The notes: a model not told the origin generated them from the sequence alone. A DNA stretch of 64,000 nucleotides from Diplonema japonicum (GCA_964019335.1 OZ025657.1:496001-560000); one strand, 5' to 3'. Positions 38,161 through 47,212 are shown, numbered from the stretch's first letter. Made by a program: numbers and translations.

Positions 38161-39417
38161 CTAGAAAAGGTTAGGGTTGCTGTTGGCAGCAAGCTGCTTA
38201 ATTTGATAGTCGAACCATCCTCCGGCAACAGGCGCATCAGGTTCTCCAGGTCGTGACCCAATGGAGTCGGTGGAACCGCAGAAAGAGTCGTAGCGCGAGC
38301 ACTTGCCACCGCTGGGGAGAGTTTGTGTGCATCCATCAGACTCACCGGGGGTCTTCAGCCAGTAGTAGGCGTCGACGAAGCTGCTGTTGGTGGCTGTGGT
38401 CGGGCGGCGCCCAACTCCAGCCCCACGGATGTTGCACCAGTTCGCACAGTTGCTCCTCATGTTCGGGACCCCGTTCCGCCCTGTGTCGGTGATGAAGTAC
38501 TTGCCAGGGAAAGAGGCTGCCAGCTCCATCACGTAGTTCGCCTCGTTCTGAGCAGGGTTGTATTGCCCCTCGAGGTGGCAGGGGTCCGCACAGCACGGGT
38601 CGCTCTGGTGTTTCCCGTTGAGGCACCACTTCAGCTGTGGACAGGCAATGCCGATGGGCTGGTAGTTGGCGACATTGGTGGAGAAGCCACGCAGCTTGTC
38701 AAGGACGTTGAGGCGTGTCACCTCCTGGGCAAACAGTTGAATGTTGTTGGTCCACCCCAACCAACCACCATGGGCGGCGTCGAGGTACAGAGCAGCCTGT
38801 GGGCACGCTGCGGAAAGCGTTTCGATGGCGTAAGGGATGCCTTGCTCATAGGCGGCTTTGGTGGCACTGTTCCCGCAGTGAGGGTCGCCTTGGTTGGTGG
38901 CGAGGTTGGGGAGAGAGTCCGGTTCGATGATGAGTACCATGGGCACCTTGGTACAGTGTTCTTTCACAAGTGCAGCAAGTGGGTTGATGTACTGTGTCTT
39001 GTATTTGTTAAGGCCCGCAGAGCAGTCCCCGTTGGCGTTGTAGTTGCATGTACCGTCGGCGTTGGGGGTGCAGCAGATCTCACCGTTTGAAGCCTTCGCA
39101 TGGCAATCCCTGTTAGGGAGGTCGTACACGATCAGCGTCACGAGCTGTGCAGGCGAGCGGGACCCAGCGTCCTTCAGAATGCCCTCCACCGTGTCTGGTG
39201 TGGTCCCGTTGATCTTCGCCATCACGTCCACCCAGAAAGCAGACGGCACTTCCAGCATCCCCTCTAGCGTCGCCTTAACAGCACCTGTTGCCGTGGCGAT
39301 AGATGAGTTCAGCTCCTTCTGGTACGAAGGGTTCACATAGAAGCTTTTGCCCTCAAAAGGGTTTTGTGCTGCACCAGCAGCTGCTGCAGTTATAATGCAC
39401 AGTGCTATCCTCAACAT
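38161..39417 (-). CDS. GH6 cellulase (cellobiohydrolase/endoglucanase), secreted
   Basis: About 418 residues from the ATG at 39417; the signal peptide is MLRIALCIITAAAAGAAQ. The GH6 domain is complete: VYDLPNRDCHAKASNGE carries the Asp of R-D-C that supports catalysis, LIIEPDSLPNL carries the catalytic acid, and the product-side motifs GKYFITDTGRNG, WCNIRGAGVGRRP, WLKTPGESDG and APVAGGWFDYQIKQLAANSNP are all present. No carbohydrate-binding module is attached. It would hydrolyse beta-1,4-glucan outside the cell or in a food vacuole. GH6 is patchy in eukaryotes (fungi, oomycetes, some protists), so horizontal origin is plausible; the gene sits in the mobile-element island. Cellobiohydrolase versus endo mode cannot be told by eye. 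Confidence 0.92.
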   Translation of the reverse strand: MLRIALCIITAAAAGAAQNPFEGKSFYVNPSYQKELNSSIATATGAVKATLEGMLEVPSAFWVDVMAKINGTTPDTVEGILKDAGSRSPAQLVTLIVYDLPNRDCHAKASNGEICCTPNADGTCNYNANGDCSAGLNKYKTQYINPLAALVKEHCTKVPMVLIIEPDSLPNLATNQGDPHCGNSATKAAYEQGIPYAIETLSAACPQAALYLDAAHGGWLGWTNNIQLFAQEVTRLNVLDKLRGFSTNVANYQPIGIACPQLKWCLNGKHQSDPCCADPCHLEGQYNPAQNEANYVMELAASFPGKYFITDTGRNGVPNMRSNCANWCNIRGAGVGRRPTTATNSSFVDAYYWLKTPGESDGCTQTLPSGGKCSRYDSFCGSTDSIGSRPGEPDAPVAGGWFDYQIKQLAANSNPNLF

Positions 39418-40101
39418 TTGTATTTTTTTTAAACAACAGGGGGTGTAAAATCCTTGCATTGTTTTTGAAAGACTGATTGACATAAAAAGAAAAAAAAGAA
39501 GAAATGGAGGAGGGTGGTGAAAAAAGAATATAATTATGAACGAGGGGGGTGAGAGTAAATGTGTAGAAACTGAATGGGGGGGGGATGAAGGGTTTCTTCT
39601 CCCTTTTTTTTGCTGGAAAGAGCAGAGGCAGCTTGTTTATTCTTACTGTAGGTGAAAACGGCTTGCACAAACAATCAGCCGACTCCATTTTTTTCTTTCT
39701 TTCTTCTCGCTTTTTTCCTTTTTTTTTTTCTCATTCCCTTCTAGAATAACTTTATCCGCCTTGTGTGATATGGTTTTTCCTCTTTACCCCTCCCTGCATA
39801 TCCTCCCATGGACAAAAAAAATGAAGAAGAAACAAACAAGAAAAAGACAAGAAGAAAAAAAGTTGCATGTACTGCTCTTGTTAAATGTATAGTCGTGAAG
39901 GAGCGAAAGTAGAAGAAAAAAAAAGATTATGGCTCGCGAAGAACCTAATAATGTTGGTTCCGAGGGGCCAAGACATCACGTCGAGGAGAAAAGGTAAACC
40001 CTTCACAGTTTACTTTCTGAAATTCTTGGCCTGTGTGATACACACCTTTTCCCTTGTTTTTTTTTGCCAATAGGCCAATTCTTGGTCTCCTGCTTGAGCG
40101 G
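39418..40101. other. Low-complexity spacer
   Basis: T/A-rich runs with short unique patches near 39590-39700 and 39880-40070. No gene supported. Confidence 0.5.
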
Positions 40102-40129
<28 letters not shown>

Positions 40130-40132
<3 letters not shown>

Positions 40133-40491
40133 GGCTTTGATTGCAACACTAGGTGGCGTTAAGCGTGCAACGAAGCACGAAATACCTACTTGATTACAGG
40201 GGGCGCTCCTCGGCCGAGCAGTAGCTTCTTCTGCGTTCCGCGTCGTGTCCTTAATGCGTGCGGTGTGCTCAACCCTAGCCGGGGCGTCCCGGGTAACCAA
40301 GATTCTGCGCTCGTGCAGTTTGCTGCCTGTTCGTCACCCTGAGCATCTGCGATACGTTCTTCCACTCGGGCGCTACCGGTGATGACCGACGAGGAGGTCA
40401 ACAGCGAACAACACATCTGATGTACTTCTTATATTTCCATGTTATCCCCACCACCCAATAAAGTACAGAAACTGTAGCTTTAGAATCGTTG

Positions 40492-40493
<2 letters not shown>
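40130..40493 (-). repeat. Dispersed repeat copy 1, carrying a spliced leader at its 5' end
   Basis: About 326 bp matches copy 2 at 49301-49610 with few changes and an in-frame 15-bp deletion in copy 2. In the minus sense copy 1 begins with the spliced leader (40493-40456), exactly where copy 2 has a pyrimidine tract and AG acceptor. Both copies keep a small open frame (76 codons here, MCCSLLTSSSVITGSARV...PPVIK, 40186-40416). The simplest reading is a retro-inserted copy of a trans-spliced transcript. The flanking homopolymers read poly(T) in the sense direction on both sides, not a normal 3' poly(A). Confidence 0.75.
40456..40493 (-). other. Relict spliced-leader sequence
   Basis: Minus-strand ATCAACGATTCTAAAGCT followed by ACAGTTTCTGTACTTTATTG. 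The last 20 bases differ from the trypanosome SL 3' end (ACAGTTTCTGTACTATATTG) at one position, and the whole resembles the SL described for diplonemids as I recall it. It is joined directly to GGTGGTGGGG of the repeat rather than to a GT-starting SL-RNA intron. Confidence 0.85.
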
Positions 40494-40534
<41 letters not shown>

Positions 40535-40536
<2 letters not shown>

Positions 40537-40577
40537 GTGAAATAATAATAATAATAATAATAAAAATATTATTTCAC
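40535..40577. repeat. (AAT)n hairpin
   Basis: GTGAAATAAT and ATTATTTCAC flank a run of AAT triplets, giving a small palindrome next to the poly(A) beside the SL relict. Confidence 0.6.
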
Positions 40578-43568
40578 GCTTCTGAAATCGATCCGTGAAC
40601 AAACCGCGTGTCAAAAAGGGCTGCTCGCCTCGTGTGGTGAGGTTAATTTCAGAAAGTGTCGTGAAGAAAAGAAAAGAAAAAAAAGAAAGAAAACCACTAA
40701 CCCACCGCCAAGGAATGACTTTACCATTACTTGTCGGCAATAAATAGCTGTTTCAGAGGAAGGAGGTAGGAAAAAAGAAAGAAAAAAAAAAAAAAAAAAA
40801 AAAAAAAAAACAAAAAAAAAGACGATGGAGAACCCGATACGAGCTGTTGTCGCAAGGAAAACGCTTCTTTTCGGTTTCTGCGTGCGAATAACCCAGATGG
40901 GAGGAGGGGGAAAAAAAAGAGAAAAAAAAAGGGGACCCACCTTGCTACGGGGTTAATATAAGGGATCGGTGAAGGGAGGAATTAGAGGAATGCGGGAATT
41001 TATTTTTGCCCCCTCCCCTTCTTCTGTGCCTATGACAAAGCAGCTACCATACACCCAAGTTTTTTTTTCCCCTCAAACTGTTTGCTCCTCCTTTCTTCTT
41101 CGTGTTCTTAAGTTATTCTTTTCTCATAAGTTTGCTGCAATTGTGGGGACACAGATAGGCTGCACTTCTGTCGGCCCCAAGATTTCCTTCGATTATCGGG
41201 CTCACGGTCAGGATTAAAAAGAAAAAAAAGGGGGGGAGGAGAGGGGAAAAGAATACGTTGCAAAGGTATGTTAAAAAAAAAGAAGAAGAAGCAAAAGATT
41301 GTGACAAGATGCCACATCTCCCTTCTTTTTTTTTTCTTCTAGGGGGGAGGGGTTTTTTTGTACGAAAAAAAGAGGAGGGGTAGGAAAGTAATCTTAGAGA
41401 CCACTTTTTTTTTTTTTTTTTTTTTTATTTCACTCTTCGTCATTTTCTTCACTCACTAGGGGCCTCATTATTTAACGCGAAATGGCCATTGTTTAACGCG
41501 AAACGGCCATTATTTAACTAGTTAGTTTGAAATCGCCATTATTTAACTAGTTAAATAATGAGATTTTGCAGTTAAATAATGGCCCTTCAGAGTGAAAAAA
41601 TGGGTCTTGTCGTGGAAAAAAATGCACCCAACCCCTTGAAAAATTTTTTTGGGGTGGGGGTATTTTGACTATTTTTGGCCATCTGAGGCCATTCCAGCCC
41701 TTAAAAGTGGGAATAAGTGCTTTACTTCCCCTTTAAATGCCACGGCGAAATAGCTACCCTGTATTACCTTAGGAAAATCCCCAAAAAGCTGACCTGCGTG
41801 AAAAAAAACAGCAGTGAAAGCAGTGAAGAGTGAGTGACTCAAATGACGAAAAGTGAAATAAAACGACTTACTTGCCGCCAAATGAGCCATTATTTAACAC
41901 TCGTTACCGTTTTTTTGCACGAGGGCCCTGCCGCGTGCTCAACCCACCCGTGCGCGGCTCTGTTCCTCCCGGCACCAAGTGTGCACTACAAGGGTCTCTC
42001 ACTACATGCAGTCTCTGTGAAGCTTGGTGCAACTGCGTCGGGATAGGGGCATTTTTACAGTGCCAGTTTTCTCTTCTCTTTTTCTTTTCTTAAACCAGAC
42101 AGAAAGGTTTTTGGTCTCTAAAATACCTTTTCCCGAAAGGGGGGGGGGGGGGGGGGGGGAAGTTGCGTGAGGGAGATAGACTTTCGTGCACCTCAGCCGG
42201 AGCTTCAGTGAAAAAAAAAGTACTCCTCCACTATGAGCATTTTTCTTTGCTTGCCAAACACATTTCAAGCAAAAAAAAATGGACGCAACGAAGGTACGGG
42301 GGAAGGAGGGGCACAAAAAAAAAATCCCTTTTTGTATTTTTTTTTTTTTTTTTTTTCATAGGAGAGGAGCAAAAATGAACAAAAAAAAGGTGATGTTTAA
42401 GGGTAAATCCTACTTGAGGACCACCCGGGGGGACTGGGTCTATCTTCTGATGCTCCTTCTGGAGCCTCGCTTTCGTTCCGGTTACGTTGGTGGTTACTCC
42501 GAGCCTGGACCTGTGTCCTGTCGGGGACTTCTATCTTAGCCTATTCGTTTCAGGGTCCAATCCCCGAACCGTACTTCTTTCCTCATCATAAAAAAAAAAA
42601 AAAAGAAGAGAATTCACTGTTGATGGGTGAAGTGCCAGCACGACACCATCAAGGGGAAAAGAGAAAAACAAAAAAAAAAAAGAAAAGAAAAAAAAAAAAA
42701 AAAAAAAAGACAGAACGAAAAGAAAAAAACATATAAAAAGAAGGGGAGGGGGGGAGGGAGAAGACACAAGACAAAGACGCACAACAAGATACCAGGAAGG
42801 GTGGTCAGATGAGCAACTGTGATAACACGTAAAGTTGTTTTACACCCCTCCCTCCCCCCCCTTTTTTTTTCTCTATCTCAATTCAGTTGCAATTTTTTCA
42901 GATAATAATAATAAATACTCCTATTTGAAGCTATGTGTAAAGCTGTGAAGGAGAAAAAATTTTTTTTTCTTTCAAAACCCCGTTACACACCTTATGAGGT
43001 TGGTTGTTATTACAATGCCAGACCAACATCAAAAGCGCGGTGGTTCTACTGCTGCACCGGGGTTCAAAGTTTGGTAATTGATGGTTTCTTTGCGCCATCA
43101 AGGGTTTTTGGTGAGGACATGGCTTTTTGAACTTCGATATTCTTGCCAAGGAAGCCGGGGGGGTGATACAGCAGATTTCAGGAATCTCCTTGAACCGAAC
43201 AGAAGAAGGCCTCTCAGCATCTTGAAGGGGTTCCATCCACCAGGGGAGAGCGTCCGGTGTCAGGTCGATTTTGAAAATCGAGCACAACACGGAACAGAAC
43301 ATGCACCACCCAATCTGGGGAACCAACCAAGCAAGGCCCAGCAACGCTGTGGCCATTCTTGTAAAACTCGTTAAAACGCCATCATCAGGGCTGCTACCAC
43401 TGCTGGGCACTTCGATCGCCAGTGAAGCGTGCCTCACCATGTTCCCCTGCACCCCTTCTTTAAGCGTGATATGTATGATGTGAACGCAAAGAGAAAATAA
43501 AAGAAAATAAAACTCTAGAGAATTGTTAAAATGGGATAAAACAGCTTCTTTTTTTTCTTTTTTATTTC
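40578..43568. other. Spacer with palindromes, no confident gene
   Basis: Homopolymer-rich. 42410-42570 is of ordinary complexity but unassigned. A 173-codon minus frame at 42931-43452 (ALLGLAWLVPQIGWCMFC, WWMEPLQDAERPSSVRFKEI) has plausible composition but no recognised domain and could be an exon, a pseudogene or chance. Confidence 0.4.
41459..41584. repeat. Palindromic AT-rich element
   Basis: Ends GGGGCCTCATTATTTAAC and GTTAAATAATGGCCC are inverted; between them the GGCCATTATTTAAC unit recurs three times in both orientations. Non-coding, MITE-like. Confidence 0.65.
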
Positions 43569-44813
43569 ACAGTTTATTTCCCTCGGCCTAAATTCTCAAA
43601 GAGCGGGGAACGTAAAGTAGGGCTCTTTCCCCCCCGGGCAAATAAACTTTTAAGCCAAATTTAACAGGGCGGGGAAATAAACTAACATAATTCTTCCAGC
43701 TCTTTTTTTTTATCAAAGATGCCAAAAAGCAAGAAGGTCAAGCGCATGGAAGAGATCTATGAGTCAAACACATATAAGAACCCTTCCTATGAAAAAGCGT
43801 GGACTGTGATGCTCGAGTCAGAGAACATAGCAGGGAAGCCGCGTGAGCAAGATATCGTGAGCTACTCCCAAAGCAGGAGGGAAGCCGGGTTCAAGGCATC
43901 GAGCCTCTGGTGTCTTTACTCCAAATTGAACGCAACCTTCAAAGCCAAGTACAACTGCAAACTACAAGCTTGGCCTCGCTTGACGTCTTTGTTAAAGTCC
44001 TGGGACCGTAACGAAGAGCGTCACGTGGCTGCCACTGTATCAAGTGACGAGGTTCAAGATTATATTGAACAAAAAAAAGGGACCGCTAACGCCGCTATCG
44101 TTGCTTGCATGTTTAGCGGGGGCATGAGAGCTTGCGAAGTGGTGTCGATGGAAATCAGCGACATTGTTAAGAATCAAGTTGATGGGAGTTTTATCTGCAC
44201 CGCAGCACGTTCAAAGACGGGTGGGCACACAAAATTCCACATGTCTGGCATTTTATGCATCAGCAATGGACCAGTTGGACTTGTTGCTACGACCTAAGAA
44301 AGAGACCAAGCGTCTGTTCCTTTCGGAGAGAGAGGAACGCCCATTGGCAAAAACAAGGTATACAAACTGGGGTACGATGTGGCATCCGTCATCGGAAAGC
44401 CCGCCAATGAGATATCCAAGTTTACGTCACACACTTTTCGACGTTCTGCGGCCACAGCTGCTGCTGAAAACGGCGCATCTATCTCCATGATGCAATCACA
44501 TTTTGGATGGAGAAACACAAGCATGCCAGCAATGTACGTGGAACAGAGCACAAGCAGTGCGCAACACATGGCAGGACTTTTGAGTCAAATACAGACCAGC
44601 CCAGGACCAGGAAGCCCAAGCCAGTCACAGGACGTCAACATCAATATCAACAACATCCGCACACGCCAGGAGTAGATAGTACCCACTCCACCCCTTTTTT
44701 CTTTTCTTTTGCCATTTTTATTTTTTCATTCTACAAACAAGCGTGATAGTCCAGCGTATTCCGGAGTCCACGTCCCGCTCTTTGAGAATTTAGGCCTCGG
44801 GAAAATAAACTGT
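43569..44813 (+). mobile_element. Tyrosine-recombinase element with ~40-bp terminal inverted repeats
   Basis: Ends 43569-43608 and 44774-44813 are inverted copies; the inner 23 bp GGCCTAAATTCTCAAAGAGCGGG match (split here as GGCCTAAATTCTC + AAAGAGCGGG). The 1.24-kb interior holds one tyrosine-recombinase gene on the plus strand and nothing else. Cryptons usually lack terminal inverted repeats and DIRS elements also encode reverse transcriptase, so this arrangement does not fit either well. Confidence 0.75.
43719..44675 (+). pseudogene. Tyrosine recombinase with two compensating frameshifts
   Basis: Starts MPKSKKVKRMEEIYESNT. The N-terminal helical core-binding part runs to about residue 105. 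The catalytic domain then has FSGGMRACEVVSMEISDI (first Arg), KTGG (Lys in the beta-hairpin), HTFRRSAATAAAENG (H-x-x-R), FGWRN in the usual His/Trp position and MYVEQ with the nucleophile Tyr. The frame slips near 44245 and returns near 44340, so LAFYASAMDQLDLLLRPKK lies in another frame. All five catalytic positions are readable, so the gene was active recently or the slips are sequence errors. The C-terminus ends DVNININNIRTRQE. Confidence 0.75.
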
Positions 44814-44836
44814 TTACAGTTTAAATAAAACGCCGT

Positions 44837-44989
44837 ATTCCGGGGTAAAGTAGGGAATACCTTTTCCCTCGACAGATTGTCCTGGCCCCTCGGAACCAAT
44901 TTTTACCTCGCTTCGCCCGGTAAAAATTATGTCCTCGGGAGCCACAATCTGTCTCGGGGAAATAAACCCTACTTTATTGCCCCGGAATA
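44837..44989. repeat. Fold-back palindrome beside the recombinase element
   Basis: Arms ATTCCGGGGTAAAGTAGGG, CGACAGATTGT and AATTTTTACC (44837-44908) recur inverted at 44919-44989 around an 11-base loop TCGCTTCGCCC. The arms reuse the CGGGG...AATAAAC words of the recombinase element's ends, so the two may be related. Confidence 0.75.
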
Positions 44990-45009
44990 AATAGTTATTT
45001 TTTTTTTTT

Positions 45010-46113
45010 TTATTGCCCCGTTTTGTTCACCAGCTTGAGGATCCTCTGCAGCACAACGCCCCCGTGCCATGGTTTCCCCACGAGTGCATTGTACGATTTA
45101 TACCTATCAGCCAGCTCTTTTGTGTTTTTCGTAGCTGCCAGATGTTCAAACAATGCACCCCATACATGTATTGACCTCCCACAGCGTCCCTCTTCGACAA
45201 GCTTATCAAACCAATAGAGCGGTTTTACCTCCACCATGCCCTGCGCGACAGTGCAAAGATTCAGATACTGTGCAAGGCAGAAGTCGGTGACAATGTGTTT
45301 GGGAATGGCGTTCCACACTTTGACAGCTTCGTCCACCGCCCCTGCACGTGTCGCCGCACGCAGGAGGTACCCGTACAGTTTGGAAGAGTTCTCCTTGTGG
45401 TGAGCACTTATCAGCAAGATGTTGTTAGCTGTTAGGAAAAGCACTTTTGATACTTCGTACTTGCCGTGCCAGGATGCAGCCTTCAGTACTGCTTGGTGTA
45501 AAAAGAAATCCGACTGCCTCCCGGGTTCGTTCCAAACCTTCCTGCACAGCCACACCACGACCTTCCACTTCTTAAAAAGCGACGAGATGAGCGGTGTGTA
45601 GAACCGCAGCCTGTCATGTCCCACGAACTTGCTGTCACGCTGCAGCAAACAGATGATTCGGTACGCTGTTTTTTGTTTCTTCACCAAGCACAAGGCCCGT
45701 ACTAGTGAGTGGTAAACGTCTTGTGTTAATGTTGCGGGATCGGTTTTTAGATGGTTCCATATGGCGACAACCTTTCCCGCTTCTTTTTTTTTCATCTGTC
45801 TGCTGTAAGCGTTCAGCAGGTACAGCCATGATGTGCTGTTGGGTGTGATGTCTTTCTCTTTCATGAACAGTAATACTTGCTCGGCGTAGAAACCCTTCCC
45901 AGCCCCGCCGTACCTGCGCAGGGCGATGTTGCAGGATTCGATCCCCACCCCCCACCCGTGGTTGTGTAGGGTGCGCATTTCACTGATGAGTCCCCGCCAC
46001 CGTTCCTTGTAACCGAAGCATGTTTTGTAAGATCTTTCTCTGTTGCGCACGTCCCAGGCTTTGTATTTCAGTTTTAGATAGATTGCAGTGCGGGCATCGT
46101 TTGGAAGCGACAT
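45010..46113 (-). CDS. Pentatricopeptide-repeat-like (PPR) protein
   Basis: 367 residues from the ATG at 46113 (MSLPNDARTAIYLKLKYKAW). The body is helical with repeats of the PPR type, the clearest being SCNIALRRYGGAGKGFYAEQVLLFMKEKDITPNS (about 60-93; split as SCNIALRRYGGAGKG + FYAEQVLLFMKEKDITPNS), SWLYLLNAYSRQMKKKEAGK and LYGYLLRAATRAGAVDEAVK. PPR proteins bind organellar RNA and are numerous in Euglenozoa, so mitochondrial RNA processing is likely, though the N-terminus is only weakly presequence-like. Its ATG overlaps the stop codon of the histone gene by one base. The stop lies next to the fold-back element. Confidence 0.7.
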   Translation of the reverse strand: MSLPNDARTAIYLKLKYKAWDVRNRERSYKTCFGYKERWRGLISEMRTLHNHGWGVGIESCNIALRRYGGAGKGFYAEQVLLFMKEKDITPNSTSWLYLLNAYSRQMKKKEAGKVVAIWNHLKTDPATLTQDVYHSLVRALCLVKKQKTAYRIICLLQRDSKFVGHDRLRFYTPLISSLFKKWKVVVWLCRKVWNEPGRQSDFFLHQAVLKAASWHGKYEVSKVLFLTANNILLISAHHKENSSKLYGYLLRAATRAGAVDEAVKVWNAIPKHIVTDFCLAQYLNLCTVAQGMVEVKPLYWFDKLVEEGRCGRSIHVWGALFEHLAATKNTKELADRYKSYNALVGKPWHGGVVLQRILKLVNKTGQ

Positions 46114-46568
46114 CACTTCTGCTCATTTTGTGTTGTAGGTTTCTGTGTACTGTCCTCAGATTTGGGTGGAGATGGTTTATGCACCTTATTCTTGTTAAAT
46201 GACAATGCGAAAGCAAGGGCTTTGCTTGTTACGGTGGCCTTTCGTGCGTAAAGTTGCAGCTTGGTGGCTTGGGCAAAGAGATTCACCATGAAAATCTCTG
46301 CTGCCTCCTGTAGATGCACTATGCTTTGCTTGGATAATCTCGCGTTTTTGTGATCCATCATTGTCCATCTGCATAGGCGCTCAAAGGGAAGCTTTTGTAT
46401 TAGAGGGTTTACTCCTTTCTGCAGTTTTCTGATTTCTCTCTTGGCAACCGTTCCGGGTCTCCATCTTCTTGGCTTTTTCGGCATCGGGCCGGTGTTTCCA
46501 GCGTTGATCCAGGCAGCTTTTTGATTGGCCAGTTTGCGGGCCTTAAACATTCTGGCGTAAGAACGCAT
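46113..46568 (-). CDS. Highly divergent histone H3 variant
   Basis: 151 residues. From about residue 35 it follows the histone H3 fold: RRWRPGTVAKREIRKLQKG (H3 has RYRPGTVALREIRRYQKS), LIQKLPFERLCRW (LIRKLPFQRLVRE), HLQEAAEIFMVNLFAQ (ALQEASEAYLVGLFED), YARKATVTSKALAFAL (HAKRVTIMPKDIQLAR). The alpha1-loop1-alpha2 region is one residue shorter than canonical H3, whereas CENP-A proteins are usually longer there. The N-terminal tail lacks the canonical ARTKQTARKS, and there is a 30-residue C-terminal extension. It is therefore a variant, possibly with a specialised chromatin role (transcription boundaries, telomeres or centromere). A single gene in this context argues against a bulk replication histone. 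Confidence 0.8.
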   Translation of the reverse strand: MRSYARMFKARKLANQKAAWINAGNTGPMPKKPRRWRPGTVAKREIRKLQKGVNPLIQKLPFERLCRWTMMDHKNARLSKQSIVHLQEAAEIFMVNLFAQATKLQLYARKATVTSKALAFALSFNKNKVHKPSPPKSEDSTQKPTTQNEQK

Positions 46569-47161
46569 TTTTTTTTTTTTTTTTAAAGAAGGGTGTCGAC
46601 GATCTCACCTTCGCGATGTGAGTGGCAGTGCACAGTTAAAAGAAAAAAAAAAAGGAGAAAAAAAAAAAGAAAATGGTTAGGAAGAAAAAGGCAAAAAAAA
46701 AGGGGGGGGAAACTAAAGCTACACAATATCAGGCGATTCCTATCTCCTCCCTCTTTTTTTTTTCTTTTTTTTTTTCGTAGGAGGGGTGAGGCCACCTTTC
46801 CTCTACTTTTTTTTGTTCCCGCACTTGAAAGAAGTGCGGTGTATCCGAACACAATACACATTACGAAACCAAGAGAAGGAAAAAAAAAAGGTATGAAAAA
46901 TGAAAAGAGAAAAGGATGCGTAAAAAAATAAAGAAAAAAAAAAGAAAAAAAAAACCTCCCCCAACCTGTTTGTTCTCCCCATCCCCCCCCCCCCTTTTTC
47001 TTAAAAATTAATCTTTCAATCATTCTCAGAGTGAGAGATACCCCCTTTTTTTTTGCAAGTCTGCGAGTTTTTTTTTTCATCATTCTTTATTTTTTTCTAT
47101 TTTTAAGGGGGGGGTGTATCTTTTTTTTTGAACGCATTTTTTCATGGGAGAGAATAGAGAG

Positions 47162-47195
<34 letters not shown>

Positions 47196-47212
47196 ACACA
47201 CACTAAAACGTT
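46569..47212. other. Low-complexity spacer
   Basis: A/T/C/G runs including A33 at 47162. The only open frames are homopolymer-driven. No gene seen. Confidence 0.6.

Noticed and set aside
40456-40493. SL-RNA gene
   Set aside because: The leader is followed by GGTGGTGGGG of a dispersed repeat, not by a GT-starting SL intron with an Sm-like site, so it is treated as a relict joined to an mRNA-like body.
42410-42580. tRNA-like stretch around GGGTCCAATCCCCGAACC
   Set aside because: It has a T-arm-like piece but no matching acceptor, D-arm or anticodon arm.
42931-43452. 173-codon minus frame as a gene
   Set aside because: No domain, no acceptor-like leader and a location among mobile elements; left as unassigned.
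46113-46568. Calling the H3 variant CENP-A
   Set aside because: CENP-A usually has a longer loop 1; this protein is one residue shorter than H3 there, so the label is not supported.
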